A stretch of 64,000 nt of DNA from Caprimulgus europaeus (Eukaryota > Chordata > Aves > Caprimulgiformes > Caprimulgidae), in the NCBI GenBank assembly GCA_907165065.1, contig OU015539.1, forward strand, positions 19,211,293-19,275,292, given 5' to 3'. The notes under the pieces were generated by a model. The model had not been told where the DNA came from. It did no database searches and saw only the letters and a program-made list of their open reading frames with translations. How positions within the stretch are numbered: position 1 is the first letter of the stretch; each line of letters opens with the position of its first letter. The translations under genes were made by a program, and so were the position numbers. Below are positions 25,254-37,000 of this stretch, piece after piece.

Positions 25254-25295
25254 CGTCATATTCCAGGAGGTCATCAAGCACAGCATCAATGGAGT
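25254..25295 (-). CDS. FBF1: FBF1 N-terminal exon SIDAVLDDLLEYD (copy I)
   Basis: A 42-base exon with acceptor TTTCAG and donor ACG|GTAAAA. It encodes an acidic amphipathic motif, SIDAVLDDLLEYD, of the type found at the start of vertebrate FBF1 proteins, and joins the next exon in phase through GAC G|AT. The matching acceptor in copy II is changed from AG to CG. Confidence 0.7.
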
Positions 25296-25327
25296 CTGAA
25301 ATGAGACAAATTAAAGGGGTTGAGGCA

Positions 25328-25365
25328 GGCGAGCTCACCAAGCTTACCTGCTTGGTGAGCTCGCC
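25328..25365 (-). promoter_or_regulatory. Perfect 16-bp inverted repeat with a splice donor in its loop
   Basis: The arms are GGCGAGCTCACCAAGC and its exact reverse complement, separated by six bases. On the minus strand the loop reads AGGTAA, which is the donor AG|GTAA of the candidate exon at 25348-25400. Folded in a transcript, the 5' splice site would sit in the loop of a strong hairpin. Copy II (53228-53265) has one mismatch in the stem. Confidence 0.6.
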
Positions 25366-25400
25366 AAAAAAAGCTCACAATTTCAGTAGGGATTGCTCTT
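25348..25400 (-). CDS. FBF1: Possible FBF1 exon ending in the hairpin donor (copy I)
   Basis: Acceptor GGGGATTTCAG and donor CAG|GTAAGC bound 53 bases with one open frame (RAIPTEIV...FFWRAHQA) whose phase joins the SIDAV exon through G|AC. There is no similarity to known FBF1 that I can recall and no start codon, so it may be 5' untranslated or not an exon at all. Confidence 0.35.
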
Positions 25401-26785
25401 CTGAAATCCCCCAAGAATAAAGGTTTGGTCTCAAGCATCACGAGCGTGAGGTCTTCCTTGCTGCTCTGGAGAGAACTGCCAGGACTTGATCCACAATTTT
25501 GTGGATAGAAGACCTGGCTTCACTTAGTCAGGAGTGGGATATCTTTAGCAGGTGAGTCAGCTGCTTTCTATTCAGGCACTGGCCACAAGCAGCACTTAAT
25601 CTGTGAGCTCTCACCCTCTCGGAGCCCCGGGCAATCCCAAAAGCACTGCTTCGGTATCCGGGGCTGCAGGAGGTCTCTAAACAAGCAGGTGGGGAGTAGG
25701 TGAGGGGAAGAACAGAGATCAATGCATCTATTCTCCCCTGGATTTGGGAAAGCCCACAAGAAAGGAATACAGAGCCCCAAGAAGCAAATCCACTTGATGG
25801 GAGAGGCAGCCTCTGGTTCAGGAATGACACGATGCACTCAACTGCATCTTTCAGATGAGAACCATGAAATTTTTCAGTAGCCAGGACTGTCACCTTACCC
25901 CAATGTCCCCCCTCCTCTGTCCCAAGCATTCCCAGCAGATCAAAGCACCTATGGACAGCAAAAGGAGAGCACACGAGCGTACATACCTCTCCAGCCTGTC
26001 TTGGGTTTTGTAGCCTATGGAGAAAGACAAATTCCCTTGTCAGAAAACAAAGCAAGTCCAACCTGGACTTTCTCAAAACACTAAAGCCAGAGGCAGGTTT
26101 CCCTCCCACAAGCAACAGCAAAGCCTTCCTCTCGCACAGGCTGTTTGGGAAATGGCGCGTGAAACCCAGGGGAACCACAGAGGTATTGACAACTGTTGAG
26201 GCACCGGTGAGCACAGCCCCTCCTGACTGCCAGCTGGGCAGAAGCCTCAACCCTCGGGATCACTTCTGCCTCCAAAGACAAGTGCCGGAGCATCAAATTT
26301 GGATTTCCCAGGCCTTCCTTCATACCACACCACACTCACCATCGCAGGATCCCAGCCTTCCCCTGCTGCAGCCACTCTGTTCGCAGAGTCACTCGATCTC
26401 CACTTCCCTGTTGTGGGGGTATCTAACACCGTTGATCACGTCCACACCAACCACACCAGGTAGGAACCTGCAGGGAGAGGATTTCCCAATTTGCTGTTAA
26501 AACAAACTTCCCTCTCCTGCAGTCTGCCAGGCGGGCTCCATGCTGCTCGGACCTCTCCAAGCCCCTCTAAACAAGGCTCAATCCGAGTCTTAAAAACACC
26601 TCCGTATTCCCCAAAACAGCCTTGAGCTTCTGCAGCAGCTTCCCTGGGGAACATCACAGCGACACCGAGGAATCACTCTGCAAAATATCCCCCACAGGAG
26701 CAAACACCCCCCACCCTGCCCCGAGCAGAGAGCCCAAGGGGTGGCTCCTGCTCTGCCCAAAGCCTGGAAAAACCTCTCTGGTGGG
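25401..26785. other. FBF1 upstream region without recognised exons (copy I)
   Basis: About 1.4 kb between the candidate exon and the CR1 tail. Several open frames exist on the minus strand, the longest at 25528-26250, but none resembles a known protein and no confident exon could be drawn. The first coding exon with the initiator Met probably lies here. Confidence 0.4.
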
Positions 26786-26931
26786 AACGTCTCCATCTCT
26801 GGACACTTCCCAAACCCGCCTGGACCTGTTCCCGGGGGATCTACTCGAGGTGACCCTGCTTTAGCAGGGGGGTTGGACTCCATGATCCTCAGAGGTCCCT
26901 TCCAACCCCGACTGAGCCGCGATTCTGTGAA
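26786..26931 (+). mobile_element. CR1 LINE 3' tail
   Basis: Plus-oriented 3' end of a CR1 element: GACCTGTTCC, then GGTTGGACTCCATGATCCTC, GGTCCCTTCCAACCCC and the terminal GATTCTGTGA. It is present at the same place in copy II, so it predates the segmental duplication. Confidence 0.85.
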
Positions 26932-26934
26932 ACC

Positions 26935-27430
26935 CCCAGGGGCCTGGCGGGGAGGGGAAGCGGGGGAAGGAAACCTCCTATCTTGGGGCCGGAGCACTCC
27001 AGGGAGGTTCGCCTGGGAGCTCTGGCTGGGTCCCCACATTCCTTCTGGCAACGGCCCTCGGCCGAGCTAAAACCATCGCTGGGTCCTCCTGGGAAGGCGA
27101 GGGCCACCAGCTGGACTGGCCTTCTTGAGGCGGGGGGGCCTGCGCCCGGCCCGGCCCGGCCCGGCCCTGCCCGCTCCGCCCTCGCCGCCTCAGCAGCCGC
27201 CCACAAGCTGCCGCTCCCCCGGGACAGTGGGGCCGCTTTCCCGCCTGGGAAAGGCCCGAGAAAGCCCCCAGAAGAGCCTTTGCCGGCCCCTTTGGCCGCA
27301 GTTCTCCTCCCCAGCGCGGACCCACCCGCACCGGAGCCGGTCTCCGCAGCGAGTGACCGTTGGTGCGGTTGCAGCTCGTGTCAATCTGCCGCCGGAGCTG
27401 CCGGCTCCGCGCGAAGGGCTCTTCCCTCAG
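26935..27430 (-). promoter_or_regulatory. FBF1: CpG-rich probable FBF1 promoter (copy I)
   Basis: A markedly GC- and CpG-rich stretch with a CCCGG run near 27145-27165, upstream of the N-terminal exons. No TATA box is evident. Copy II has a version 15 bases shorter in the CCCGG run. The promoter role is inferred from base composition and position. Confidence 0.5.
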
Positions 27431-28016
27431 CACTCGGTGCTCTGCAAGAGCTGGGGAGCTTCCCAGGGCCATTACTGACACCGAAACCACTTCTGCTCCA
27501 GCGGAACAGGCTCAGCCCCTGTAGACATGGCACCACCGCATTCTGGCACAGGATGGACGAGTTCTGACGGGGATGCAGGGCCACCAGACAGCCTTTAAAC
27601 GCTGTTTCCTGCCCACAAGACATGGCAAGTCATCCCCGGTGGTGGCATTCAGGTGGGACCACCAACAGTAGCAAGATGGGAAAAGAAATGAACAACATCC
27701 TCCCCAACAGCATGTGCCAGTGCATCACCATCTACTCCAAAAAACCCCAACCCCAAGCCAAACAAACAACCCCAACCCACCAAAAACCCCACCAAAAACC
27801 AGGGGGAAACCATTTTAAAGAAGTAGCTTCTATGAATTACAGCTTCTGCTGCCTAACACCGTTACTAACCCTTTGCTGTTGGACTGGGCTGGCTGCCCTA
27901 GAACGCTGCGGAGCAAAGCCAGAAAGCTCAGACTACAAATAAGACCAAAATCCAACTCGTTTGAGGTCCACTTCAGCCACCACTTTAAATGACACCCACA
28001 GAAGGCAACGCATGAA
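27431..28016. other. Shared flank upstream of the CpG region (copy I)
   Basis: No gene seen. It is A/C-rich around 27735-27800 (CCCCAACC and CCCACCAAAAACC runs). Sequence identity with copy II ends at 28016. Confidence 0.6.
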
Positions 28017-29075
28017 AGAAAGACATTTTGTCCCAAACCATGTTTCTCCCATTTATTAAATCTGTACATACAGGTAGCTAGTGTTGTTCTCATTGAACAG
28101 ATTTTGAGCCTGCATCATCCCTCCCTGGGTCAGAGTTTGCTCTGTTGAATCAAGAGAAGGCAAAGCCCTTTGCCTCCTCTGGTGTCCTGAACAGCACTGC
28201 TTCCATTCAGCAGCCAAAAGGCAAGTTTGATTATTTTTATTTCAAGTTCAACATTTCTTTCTGTTCAGCTACTCCGTGTGGAGCCAAACACTGTGTCTGA
28301 CCATTGTTAGTGCCAGGAAAAACTCCTCCGTAGACACCGATCCAAAAGTGAGGGACTTCAACAGGTACCAAAGCTGTCGCAGAACCAGCTTCTCAGATGT
28401 TGCCTCCGAGCTGCAGGACTGGGGTTTATGCTGAAGCTTTTTACCATTTTAAGCTCAAAGTTGCTCTGGTCTGTTGCAAAGAGAGGTTTCCTCATTACCA
28501 GGCAGTTATTTGTGTTGAAAAACAGCAATGATTTCACTGGGCATCAGGAGTTTCTGTGAAAAGCTCAATCTCTCATCTGTTCAAGCCAGACAGCACACTG
28601 CAAGTCCCAAGTCAATGTTAGATGGGACCTGCAGCACCCTGGTACCCCTTTTTTATCAGGAAAAAAGTTTTCTGCATTAGGAAGGAAGAAAACTCAAAAA
28701 ATTCTCAAGCTATTTGTGTTTTTATTAGAAATATGCAGGTTCACCTGTGCTGGTTCGAGCAGAGGGCTGGCAGGGTGGTGGAAGCCTGGCAGCTTGAGCA
28801 ACTGAAAGATGAGGAGGATTAGGCTGCTGTTCTCCCAGGTCACTCCCCTGTGGGACACACACTCCCTGGTGGCCTCCCACAACCCAGCATCCGATGACCA
28901 CACAGGGCCTGCCCCAAGGTGTGGTTCCACCTGGTGACCCAGCACATGGGAGCAGTGACCCAGTGCGTGAGACCGTGTGTGGCCAGCCAGGAGATGCCTG
29001 GAGATACCTCCAGTTGCAGCTCTCTGCTGAGGCACAGAGAAAACAAGGCAGAGCTTTTCCTCCAGCCAAGGTTTC
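28017..29075. other. Unique spacer
   Basis: No exon, RNA gene or clear transposon recognised. A 33-base string ending CCCTTTTTTATCAG at 28626-28660 recurs at 42587-42620. Confidence 0.5.
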
Positions 29076-29345
29076 ATAGAATCACAGAATCCCAGACTGA
29101 TTTGGGTTGGAAGGGACCTGAAAGCTCATCCAGTCCCAACCCTCCTGCCAGCAGCAGGGACACCTTCCACTAGACCAGGTTGCTCAAAGCCTCATCCAAC
29201 CTGGCCGAGAACACTTCCAGGGAGGGGGCATCCACAACTTCCTTGGGGAACCTGTTCCAGTGTCTCACCACCCTCACAGTGAAAAATTTCTTCCTAATAT
29301 CTAATCTAAGTTTCCAAACTTACCATGTCCAGGGTAGAAATCCCA
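29076..29345 (-). mobile_element. CR1 LINE 3' fragment
   Basis: Minus-oriented: begins with ATAGAATCACAGAATCCCAG on plus, followed by GGGTTGGAAGGGACCT and the usual CR1 stretch about tail counts and the 5' end of the 3' region (CCTTGGGGAACCTGTTCCAG, TCACAGTGAAAAATTTCTTC). Confidence 0.9.
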
Positions 29346-30899
29346 CCTCTCCCTTTGGGCAGTGCTGCCTGGTTTGTAATGGGTCACCATTGAAATTCTC
29401 AACCCAGGAGTGAAGCTCAGCCACACGGCTCCGAGGAGGGGTCCAGGCAACAGTCACCTCCAACCCATGCAAGGATGTTCTCCCCTTATCCACCAGGCAG
29501 CTTCAGCTTCAGCAGAAGCAAGGCTTGTAACCATCTTGCCTCTCTAGAGAAAGCAAGTGGAGATGTCTGATCCACCTCCTTTGCCTGCTGTGTCTCCACA
29601 CACTCTGTTGCTGCCATCTTACTCATCTCCTGCCTGAGAGGGACAGCCTCGATCTCTCACTCCGTCCCTGGGGCAATGCATTCAGCTTTCCATACTCTTT
29701 TGTTTCTCAGAGGATCTTTTTCCCACCGATTTAACCAATCACCTTCTGAACACAACATTTGTATTTTGGCCTCAAACATCTGACAGCAATAAAGCAGCGT
29801 TAGAACTATGCACAGGGAGGAAAAAAGTACCTCCTTTTGCTTATTTGCGGGTGAGGATGTTGGATTATTTCATTTGGTGCCACCTAGTTGAGAAACAGTG
29901 GGTGGCAACCATCTATTCACAGTCTTCATCCTTTCCCAGGAGATGTAATACTCTGCTGTAAAAACAATTTAAAATACTCTCTAACACTCATCTCTGGGCA
30001 TCCTTCCTGCCCCTTGCATGTTTTCCAGTCCCACTGGCTCCTGTCTGGAGAAGACAAGAACTGCAGTGGTGTTCAATGAACAAACCAAGTAGAAGGATCT
30101 TAGTCCCAGCCTCCCAAAATAACCCCTGCATGGGTCCAACCTACAGACCCACTGCGAGGCAGGAAGGGTGGAGGCTCAATTTCCCACTGTCATGGTGCCT
30201 TCCTGGCTTCTACATTTCCCAGTCACTGAGCACAGTAAAAACCACCAAGATCTGCCAGATCATCAGTAGGACACTGCAAGGTGCCCAATAGTCACCAGGA
30301 GAAGCCAGATAGCTGGAAAGGGAAAGAGACTATTCCAGTATGTGATGAATTCATGAAAAAAGCCAGAAAGGAAAGTAATCTTTTGATTCAGAAGATAAAT
30401 ACCATGTTGGTGGGGTTTTTTTTGCTGCTTCAACCATCTACTGCAACTGCAATTAGCAGTTGGTTGTAGCAACTACAGGCTCACGAAGGAGTTACTGTGC
30501 CTCAAAGAGATTATTGATAAAGATAACACACCTGAGAATAACATTGCTTTCCCTTGACTCTCATCCAGCTCAAATATTTGCTGCCAAGTCAGCTGAAGGA
30601 AAGTGCAGTCAGATGGTTGCTCTGATTTCCCTCTAGTGCCTTTGTATCCTCAGCTGGGTGCTTGTTCCGGTGTCACTGCAAGGAGAAAACCAGCGAGGGA
30701 GCCCAGCCCAGCGGCTGCCGCTCCGCAGTGAAGGACTGGAAATAACAACACTTCTCTGGGGTCGTTTCTTAACTTGTGTTATCAACCCTAACCCCAGAGA
30801 GCTGTTCTGCTGGTACTGTCTGGGGCTTGGCATCTCCTGTCTCCTGGCCTGGTTGTAGCCCATACCTAGAGTAACCTCAACATCTAGTGCTGACCTCCC
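29346..30899. other. Unique spacer
   Basis: No gene or named repeat recognised; only short unsupported open frames. Confidence 0.5.
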
Positions 30900-31421
30900 T
30901 CTCTCCTACCTGGATCTATTGTGTCCAGTTCTAGGCCCCCCAGTTCAAGGACAGGGAATTCCTTGAGAGAGTCCAGCACAGAGCCACCAAGATGATGAAG
31001 GGAGTGGAGCATCTCCCTGATGAGGAAAGGCTGAAGGAGCTGGGCCTCTTTAGCTTGGAGAAGAGGAGGCTGAGGAGTGACCTCATTAATGTTTATAAAT
31101 ATTTGAAGGGTGAGTGTCAGGTGGATGGAGCCAGGCTCTTCACAGTGGTGTCCAATGGTAGAACAAGGGGCAATGGGTGTGAGCTGGAACACAGGAGGTT
31201 CCACTTAAACTTGAGAAAAAATTTCTTCCCTTTGAGGGTGACAGAGCCCTGGGACAGGCTGCCCAGGGAGGTTGTGGAGTCTCCTTCTCTGGAGAGATTC
31301 AAGACCCACCTGGACGTGTTCCTGTGTGACCTTCTGTAGGTGTTCCTGCTGGTGGCAGGGGAGTTGGACTGGATGAGCTTTCAAGGTCCCTTCCAATCCC
31401 CAGCATTCTGTGATTCTGTGT
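30900..31421 (+). mobile_element. CR1 LINE 3' fragment
   Basis: Plus-oriented CR1 including the end of ORF2: AGCCACCAAGATGATGAAGG, GGCTGAAGGAGCTGGGCCTC and TTTAGCTTGGAGAAGAGGAG, ending in ATTCTGTGATTCTGTG. The translated frame ([18 protein letters not shown]) is the CR1 reverse transcriptase C-terminus. Confidence 0.93.
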
Positions 31422-32275
31422 TACCTGGAAGAGCTGTAGCTCTGCTGATGCCTGGATGAGCCCTCTGTAGAGTCCAGCCCACCAGCCCTTATTTCAGCAC
31501 TGCCTCACTCTGCTGTTGCCTGGCCATCACAACCAGAAAGCTGCGTGCAGCCGAGCTCCTTCCTGTCCCAGCTCTGAGTGCTGCCTTGTGCTCCCTGTAG
31601 ACTTCCTCAGCCTGGAGGCCAGGCTAAGCCCATGCACTGTCCCCTCTAGACCAGCCTGTTGTTCCCCAGACGTGCTCCACCGGAGCCCTGGTCATGGCTC
31701 ACCAGTCAAACCCGTGCCCCAAGGTGGAGTGTCCCGGCTCAGCCCCGCCGCAGCAAAGCCAAGCTCCAGGGGCACCGTTAGCTCAGCTGCAGCCCGTCCT
31801 GTGCCCTGCAGCCAGCGGCACCCAACCAGGGGCTCTGCTCCCATCCCCACACAGCACGGCCAAGCTCCCCTGTGTCCTTCTGGGGACACAGAAGGACACA
31901 GGACCTGGCTCTGTCGAACACCTCGAGGCATTTATGAATCAGGAGACCATGCTGTGAAACAGTTCAGTGCTTGTTTTATTCCCAGTGAGAGCAATATGCC
32001 CAAGTGCATCCCTCCAAAACTGGAGGAAAGAACAAATACCTCATTGGTATACATCAAAAGAACGGATGACACAGACTACCAGAGAAGATGTACATTCCAA
32101 AGAGAACTGCTGACTTGAACCCACCATGAGACTTGAGGGGTGGCACGGCCCAAGAAATCAGATCTGAGCAAGTCCCTAGGCCCAAGGTGACAACTCAAGT
32201 CTGCAAGTCCTTGTCCAGTGCTCTGGACTGGACACCAATCACTCTGTAGCCTGAGATGTTAGAATGGCCTTAAAA

Positions 32276-32319
32276 AAACCAACCAACCAACCAACCAACC
32301 AACCAACCAACCAACCAAA
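32276..32319 (+). repeat. AACC microsatellite
   Basis: About ten AACC units in a row followed by AAAAGG. Confidence 0.95.
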
Positions 32320-32773
32320 AGGCAGAATAATTTTATGCCTCTCTCAATGGTACTGATGGCACATCTGAAACACAGCACAGGGAAACCACCAATGGTTCTG
32401 CACAGGGGGAAGGAAACACCAGGATTTCTCAGACCTGCAGCTGCAGGTTGACTTTGGGTGTTGCAACCTGGCACGTTTATACAGACTTTGGCTTTTCAGA
32501 CTGAAAACAGCCCTTTAAATATTGCTTAGAGAGTGGGATGTGCTGATCCAAACCTATCTTGAAAGAGTTGAATTCACGTAGATGACATCAGTCTTTCAGA
32601 AAGCTTGCATGAAACTTCCCACTGTCATTACTGGGTCATTAGTTGAGGCTGGTTGCGAGACAGGGAACAGGAGGACAAGGGCACCTCAGCAGTCAATGAC
32701 TGAGCAGTTAAAAAGCAATAAATGCTCCAGCCTTAGAGAAAATGTTCGGAGTGCAGAGCCGGGAGGTTGGCTC

Positions 32774-32855
32774 AGCACAGTTCAGGCCAGTCCCACACCA
32801 GTGCCCATTTCACAGCACAGTTCAGGCCAGTCCCACACCAGTGCCCATTTCACAG
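32774..32855 (+). repeat. 40-base tandem duplication
   Basis: The segment beginning CACAGTTCAGGCCAGTCCCA is present twice, perfectly, with a 40-base period. Confidence 0.95.
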
Positions 32856-33802
32856 CTGGTCAGACCAGTTTTGAAAATGCAAATTTAAGTCTTACTCTTC
32901 ACCGAACTTCATGAAGGGTCACAGCTTCACCAGCCCATGGGCGCATTTCACTGGGAGGACGTGAGGAATACCCCTTTGAACCTGTAAGGGAAATTTTCCT
33001 TTCACTTAGAGTCTCTCCCAGAACAGCAGGGTTTTGGATTTTCACTTATTTGTAAAATAAAACTGGAACCAGAGGCCAGCAGTGTGTAGGTCTCATCTAA
33101 AAAGCCTGGAGGGTACAGCAATCTAGGGAGAATTTGAAATTTTCTTTGTTCCAAAATAGCTTTTGGAGTAAAACCAAAAAAACAAAAGAAATTTTGCTAG
33201 AAGTTAGTTTCTCCTCTTTTCCCCATGAACACTTGGGTTTTGTTCTGGGATTGAGGAAACTGGAAGAGATTTGGCACAAAACAGAAAACATTTTCATGGG
33301 GAATACACATTTTCATGTGAGCAAAACACATCATTAACAGAAATAGCTGAACAGTCCCCACTGCAACACAGGCCCTCACAACACACTGCACCTCCACTTC
33401 CCCATCAAGCACTGGAGCCCAAACAGACCCAAACGCTCACACCCAGTGTTTCCAGCAGTTTCAGGAATAAGTTATAAATAAATACACAGAACATGAGTAT
33501 TAATTCATTAGAGGCTACTTTAGCCACTACTCAGCTGACAGACACTTCAGTCTCTGAATTTCTCCATGTTCCTGAAATCTAAAGCTCCAGGTCAAGAAGT
33601 GGAAGTACAGCAGAGACTCATCACTACGCTCCACACTGCCTGGGATGGGCAGAAGTCAGTACAGACCCAGGAGAGCTCAGGAGGCCGCTGAGTCCCCAGG
33701 GAAATCAACATCCAGCTTCCCAGGGAGACACTGGCCCTTGAGCTGGGAGCAGCCCCAAGACATTGTCACTCGAGTTACACAGAGGGACCCCAGTTCTTTC
33801 TG

Positions 33803-34040
33803 CTACACCATAGCTATTGCAGAGTCCTCAGTGCTGCTCTCCTGCTCCAGGCCCACCCGGCGGATGGACTCCCTGTATTTCTGCCTTCCCAGCTCGATGA
33901 TGGTTTCGACCTCATCAGCGATGTCCTGGCGGCCGCTCTCCTTCATGGCTGTAATCAACTTGCTCACACAGTCAGGATCCTCTGAGTTTTGCTGAGCCCA
34001 TGAGAAAAGCATGTCCAGGATCTGCTTATCAAGGTCCTCT
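33803..34040 (-). CDS. PIDD1: PIDD1 last coding exon: second half of the death domain
   Basis: Acceptor TTTCTCCAG, then EDLDKQILDMLFSWAQQ, SGRQDIADEVETIIELGR and KYRESIRRVGL, with a short tail ending SAIAMV and a stop. Length and tail are similar to other vertebrate PIDD1 proteins. Confidence 0.94.
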
Positions 34041-37000
34041 CTGGAGAAAGGGGGAAGCACAGAAGTAACCAACACGCTCTCCTGACTGCCAACCCACAGA
34101 GGCCTTCCCTGAGTGCTAGCCCATGAGTGGAGCTCCAAAGAAGCCATCCAGACACAGAAACGCTCAGTGGACCTGCCTTGTCCCCACCCATCACACAGGA
34201 GTTGCAGTTCCTGCACTAAAATCTCTCTAGAAGATTTTTTCCTAATGGAAATATGAAAATAAGGCATTCTGCTTTTGAGTGTAAATTCCCCACAGGAACA
34301 GTAGTTCGGTCGTAACAGGTCTCGTTCTCTCCTACTTCTCTGGCTTTCTGTTCAGACTGCATGTCCCATGGTGTACCACAAGCTCTTTCTGAATAAAGAG
34401 GATATTCACAACTAATGCCATAGACCACTGCTCATTGTCAGAGATGGAGTCTGGCCAGGAATCCAGATCACAGAACAAAACAGGAATGCGACTCATCTGA
34501 ACCACGAAGCTCATCGGGTTTGTTATTTCCTCATTTTGGTTTTCAAACATAAAGCTTTGTTTTACAATGGCAAGAGAAAATAAGCAGTTTGCCATAAAAA
34601 AAAAGGTAATGTTTTCAGAGGAATTATTAGCCAACTCATCTTTTATCCAGTGAAACAATTCCAGTGGGAAAACTTAACCAGTCAAGCATTAATTTATACC
34701 CTTACACTGCAGATAGGTGGGTAGGTAGGTAGGTAGACAGACAGACAGTCAGACAGACAGAGATCAGTCTGTCCTATCTCACCTGTTATTGTATCCTATG
34801 CGCTCGATCTGCTGGTAGGTCAGGCCCAGGTTGAGGCCGATGGTCTGCCAGTCAGCGCCCACGCGCCGGGCGATGCTCAGCAAGTTGCCTTGTGTCAGGT
34901 AGCCAGTCTCAGCATTGCCCAGGTTCAAGGGAGGGAAGGAGAAGCCATTCAGGGGACTGGAGGTCTCACTCCAGCGGGGCTTCAATCGCTGTGTCACAGA
35001 GAGAAAGTGAGAACATGCTAAAATAACTGTTGATGTAGAGGACAGTGTCTGGCCGTTCAGTCTCCAGGCTGAAATGTCCTTCCTGCTTCTGCGGAGGAAG
35101 GAAGACGCTGGAGCTGAAGAGTCAGGCTGTCAGAAGCAAGGAGCACTCACCCTGGCAATGACCAGCAATGCTCACTGCCTGTCAAACAGCAAATCACAGT
35201 GTCTGCAGTCACAGCTCACACTGGAAATTTCCTGTCTTGTCTTTACAGAGCGTTTTCCAGTGAACCGTCTCCCCAAGCCGTATTTCCTCAGCAGTAAGAG
35301 AGCACTTTGTCTACCTTTGTAGTTGAGGTTGTGTGTGTCAGAAGGGGATGTGAGATCCTGGCACATGCTCTGAAGGGAAGCATTCTGTCTACAAAGGTAT
35401 TTATTCTTTCAAGCTCCCCAAAAATCAATTAAATTCCCTAAGCAAAGGTGGCATTTCTCACTGTAACATACAGACTCGCCTCTGAAGGACACTGGCTCAC
35501 ACCACAATATTTATACCCAACGCCTGTATTCAAATCCAACCTACCCACCTCATCTGAAACCTTTCTTTTTTCCTGCTGCATGAGCTGTGTGACTTAGGAA
35601 TTTATAAACAAACCAGACCCTTCCCTTAATTACAGCGAGCTCCCTCCTGTTCTGCATCCCTCATTCTTCCAAAGGCTCCACCCTCTCTGACCATCCACCC
35701 ATCTGACAGATGAGCAGGAGAGATGGAGACCACTCCCATCTATTCATGCTTCTCTTTGCACATGAGCTCAAGGGGAGTGGGAAACCTCCACCACGACACA
35801 GCTGAGCAGACACTTCTTGCAGTCACTCATTGTGTCCATTCTCATGGAGGGAAAAAAAATCAGCTGAGCAGGAAGGCCCTTGCCCCATCCAGATAACAAA
35901 ACAACTCACAGGCAGTTTGATGGGCAGAGTAGCGAGCCAGAGGGAGTCTGGTCCCCTCCTCCTCCTGCTGGCATCTTCAGGGACACTCTCGGGAACTGCT
36001 CCTCGGTAGAAAGAGACCTTTGCAAACAGAAAGCATGCAGTGAGGCTCAGATGGAAGCACAGTGGCCAAGCCTGTTTGCACCATGTCTTTTCTCTCTGGG
36101 AAAGAATGAATTCAGCATCTCCCACCTATCCTCATGCCATAAATATGGCTTCACAATTGAGGGCAACTGGGAGGAGCACTGAGGTTCTGCCACAAAGCTG
36201 GACTCAGTGCCAACACCCCAAGAGCTAGCAGCAGGAATGTAAGTCAGAGAGCTGAGTGCTGAGTGATCCTTCCAGACTGCTCTTCTTGTCTATTCAGGGT
36301 TTAGTCAGAAAGGCAAAGCCAAGGGAAAGAGGGGAGGAAAAGAGTCATGCCTGCCACTCAGAGATCACTGTAAAAGCAATGATGGTGATGAAGATGGAAA
36401 AAAAAAGTCAGTGTAACTGGTTGCTCACCTGGCCTTTTACAGCTTGGCCTTTCCTGTCTGCAGGGGAGGTCACATAGATTTCCTTCATGTTCTTCAAGTG
36501 GGAGTAAAAAATGAAGGAGAGCCACCCATCCACGCAGTCGGGCCGATCTGTGCAGAGCAACAGCAAACACTCACCTTGTGCAGAGAAGCGTGCAGCTCTT
36601 CAAGCCTGGCCAGCAGCCCATCACCCACGAGCAGCCTCCATCCTACCATCTACTCCTTCTACTCATGCCTGAAAGAATTGTAATCCCTCTTTCCTCACTG
36701 GGTGACAGGGGAAAGCAGGAAACACTGGCTGTGGAGAAAGCAGGTCCTACAGGTGAGAAAGGAGAATGGCCACAAGGTGGAGATCAAGTTCAAGAACGGA
36801 AGGCAAGGCCGGGCAAGGCATCCCATGGCATCAGGTCCAGCCTTGGCACTTCCCTCCCATCCTTGGTCCATTCTACTCCTTGGAAGGCAGAATCAGCAGC
36901 AATAGCATCCTGCAATGCACAAAAATAGGCCACCTGTCTCTTCACCATTTCTGCAGTGGGCACAGAAATAGGAATAGAGCTAAAGGGAAAAAAAATATCA

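Larger units (their letters stand above)
20772..28016 (-). repeat. Segmental duplication, copy I (FBF1 block A plus 5' region)
   Basis: This block matches 49012-56460 in the same orientation. Shared sequence runs from block A through the 5' exons, a CR1 tail, the CpG-rich region and about 590 bases of flank, and ends at GCATGAA. Beyond that, copy I continues into unique sequence and copy II into a CR1. In the 5' half the two copies are offset by exactly 27900 bases over more than 2 kb. Confidence 0.92.
31422..33802. other. Region downstream of PIDD1
   Basis: No exon recognised. It holds an AACC microsatellite and a 40-base tandem duplication, listed separately. A reverse-strand AATAAA at about 31976 is the nearest obvious polyadenylation hexamer, too far from the PIDD1 stop to assign with confidence. 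Confidence 0.45.

Noticed and set aside
25528-26250. 240-codon minus-strand open frame upstream of FBF1 exons, also at 53428-54114
   Set aside because: No similarity recognised, and its beginning differs between the two copies. It could hide a first exon, but I cannot support one.
30992-31339. 115-codon open frame
   Set aside because: It is the C-terminal part of CR1 reverse transcriptase, not a host gene.
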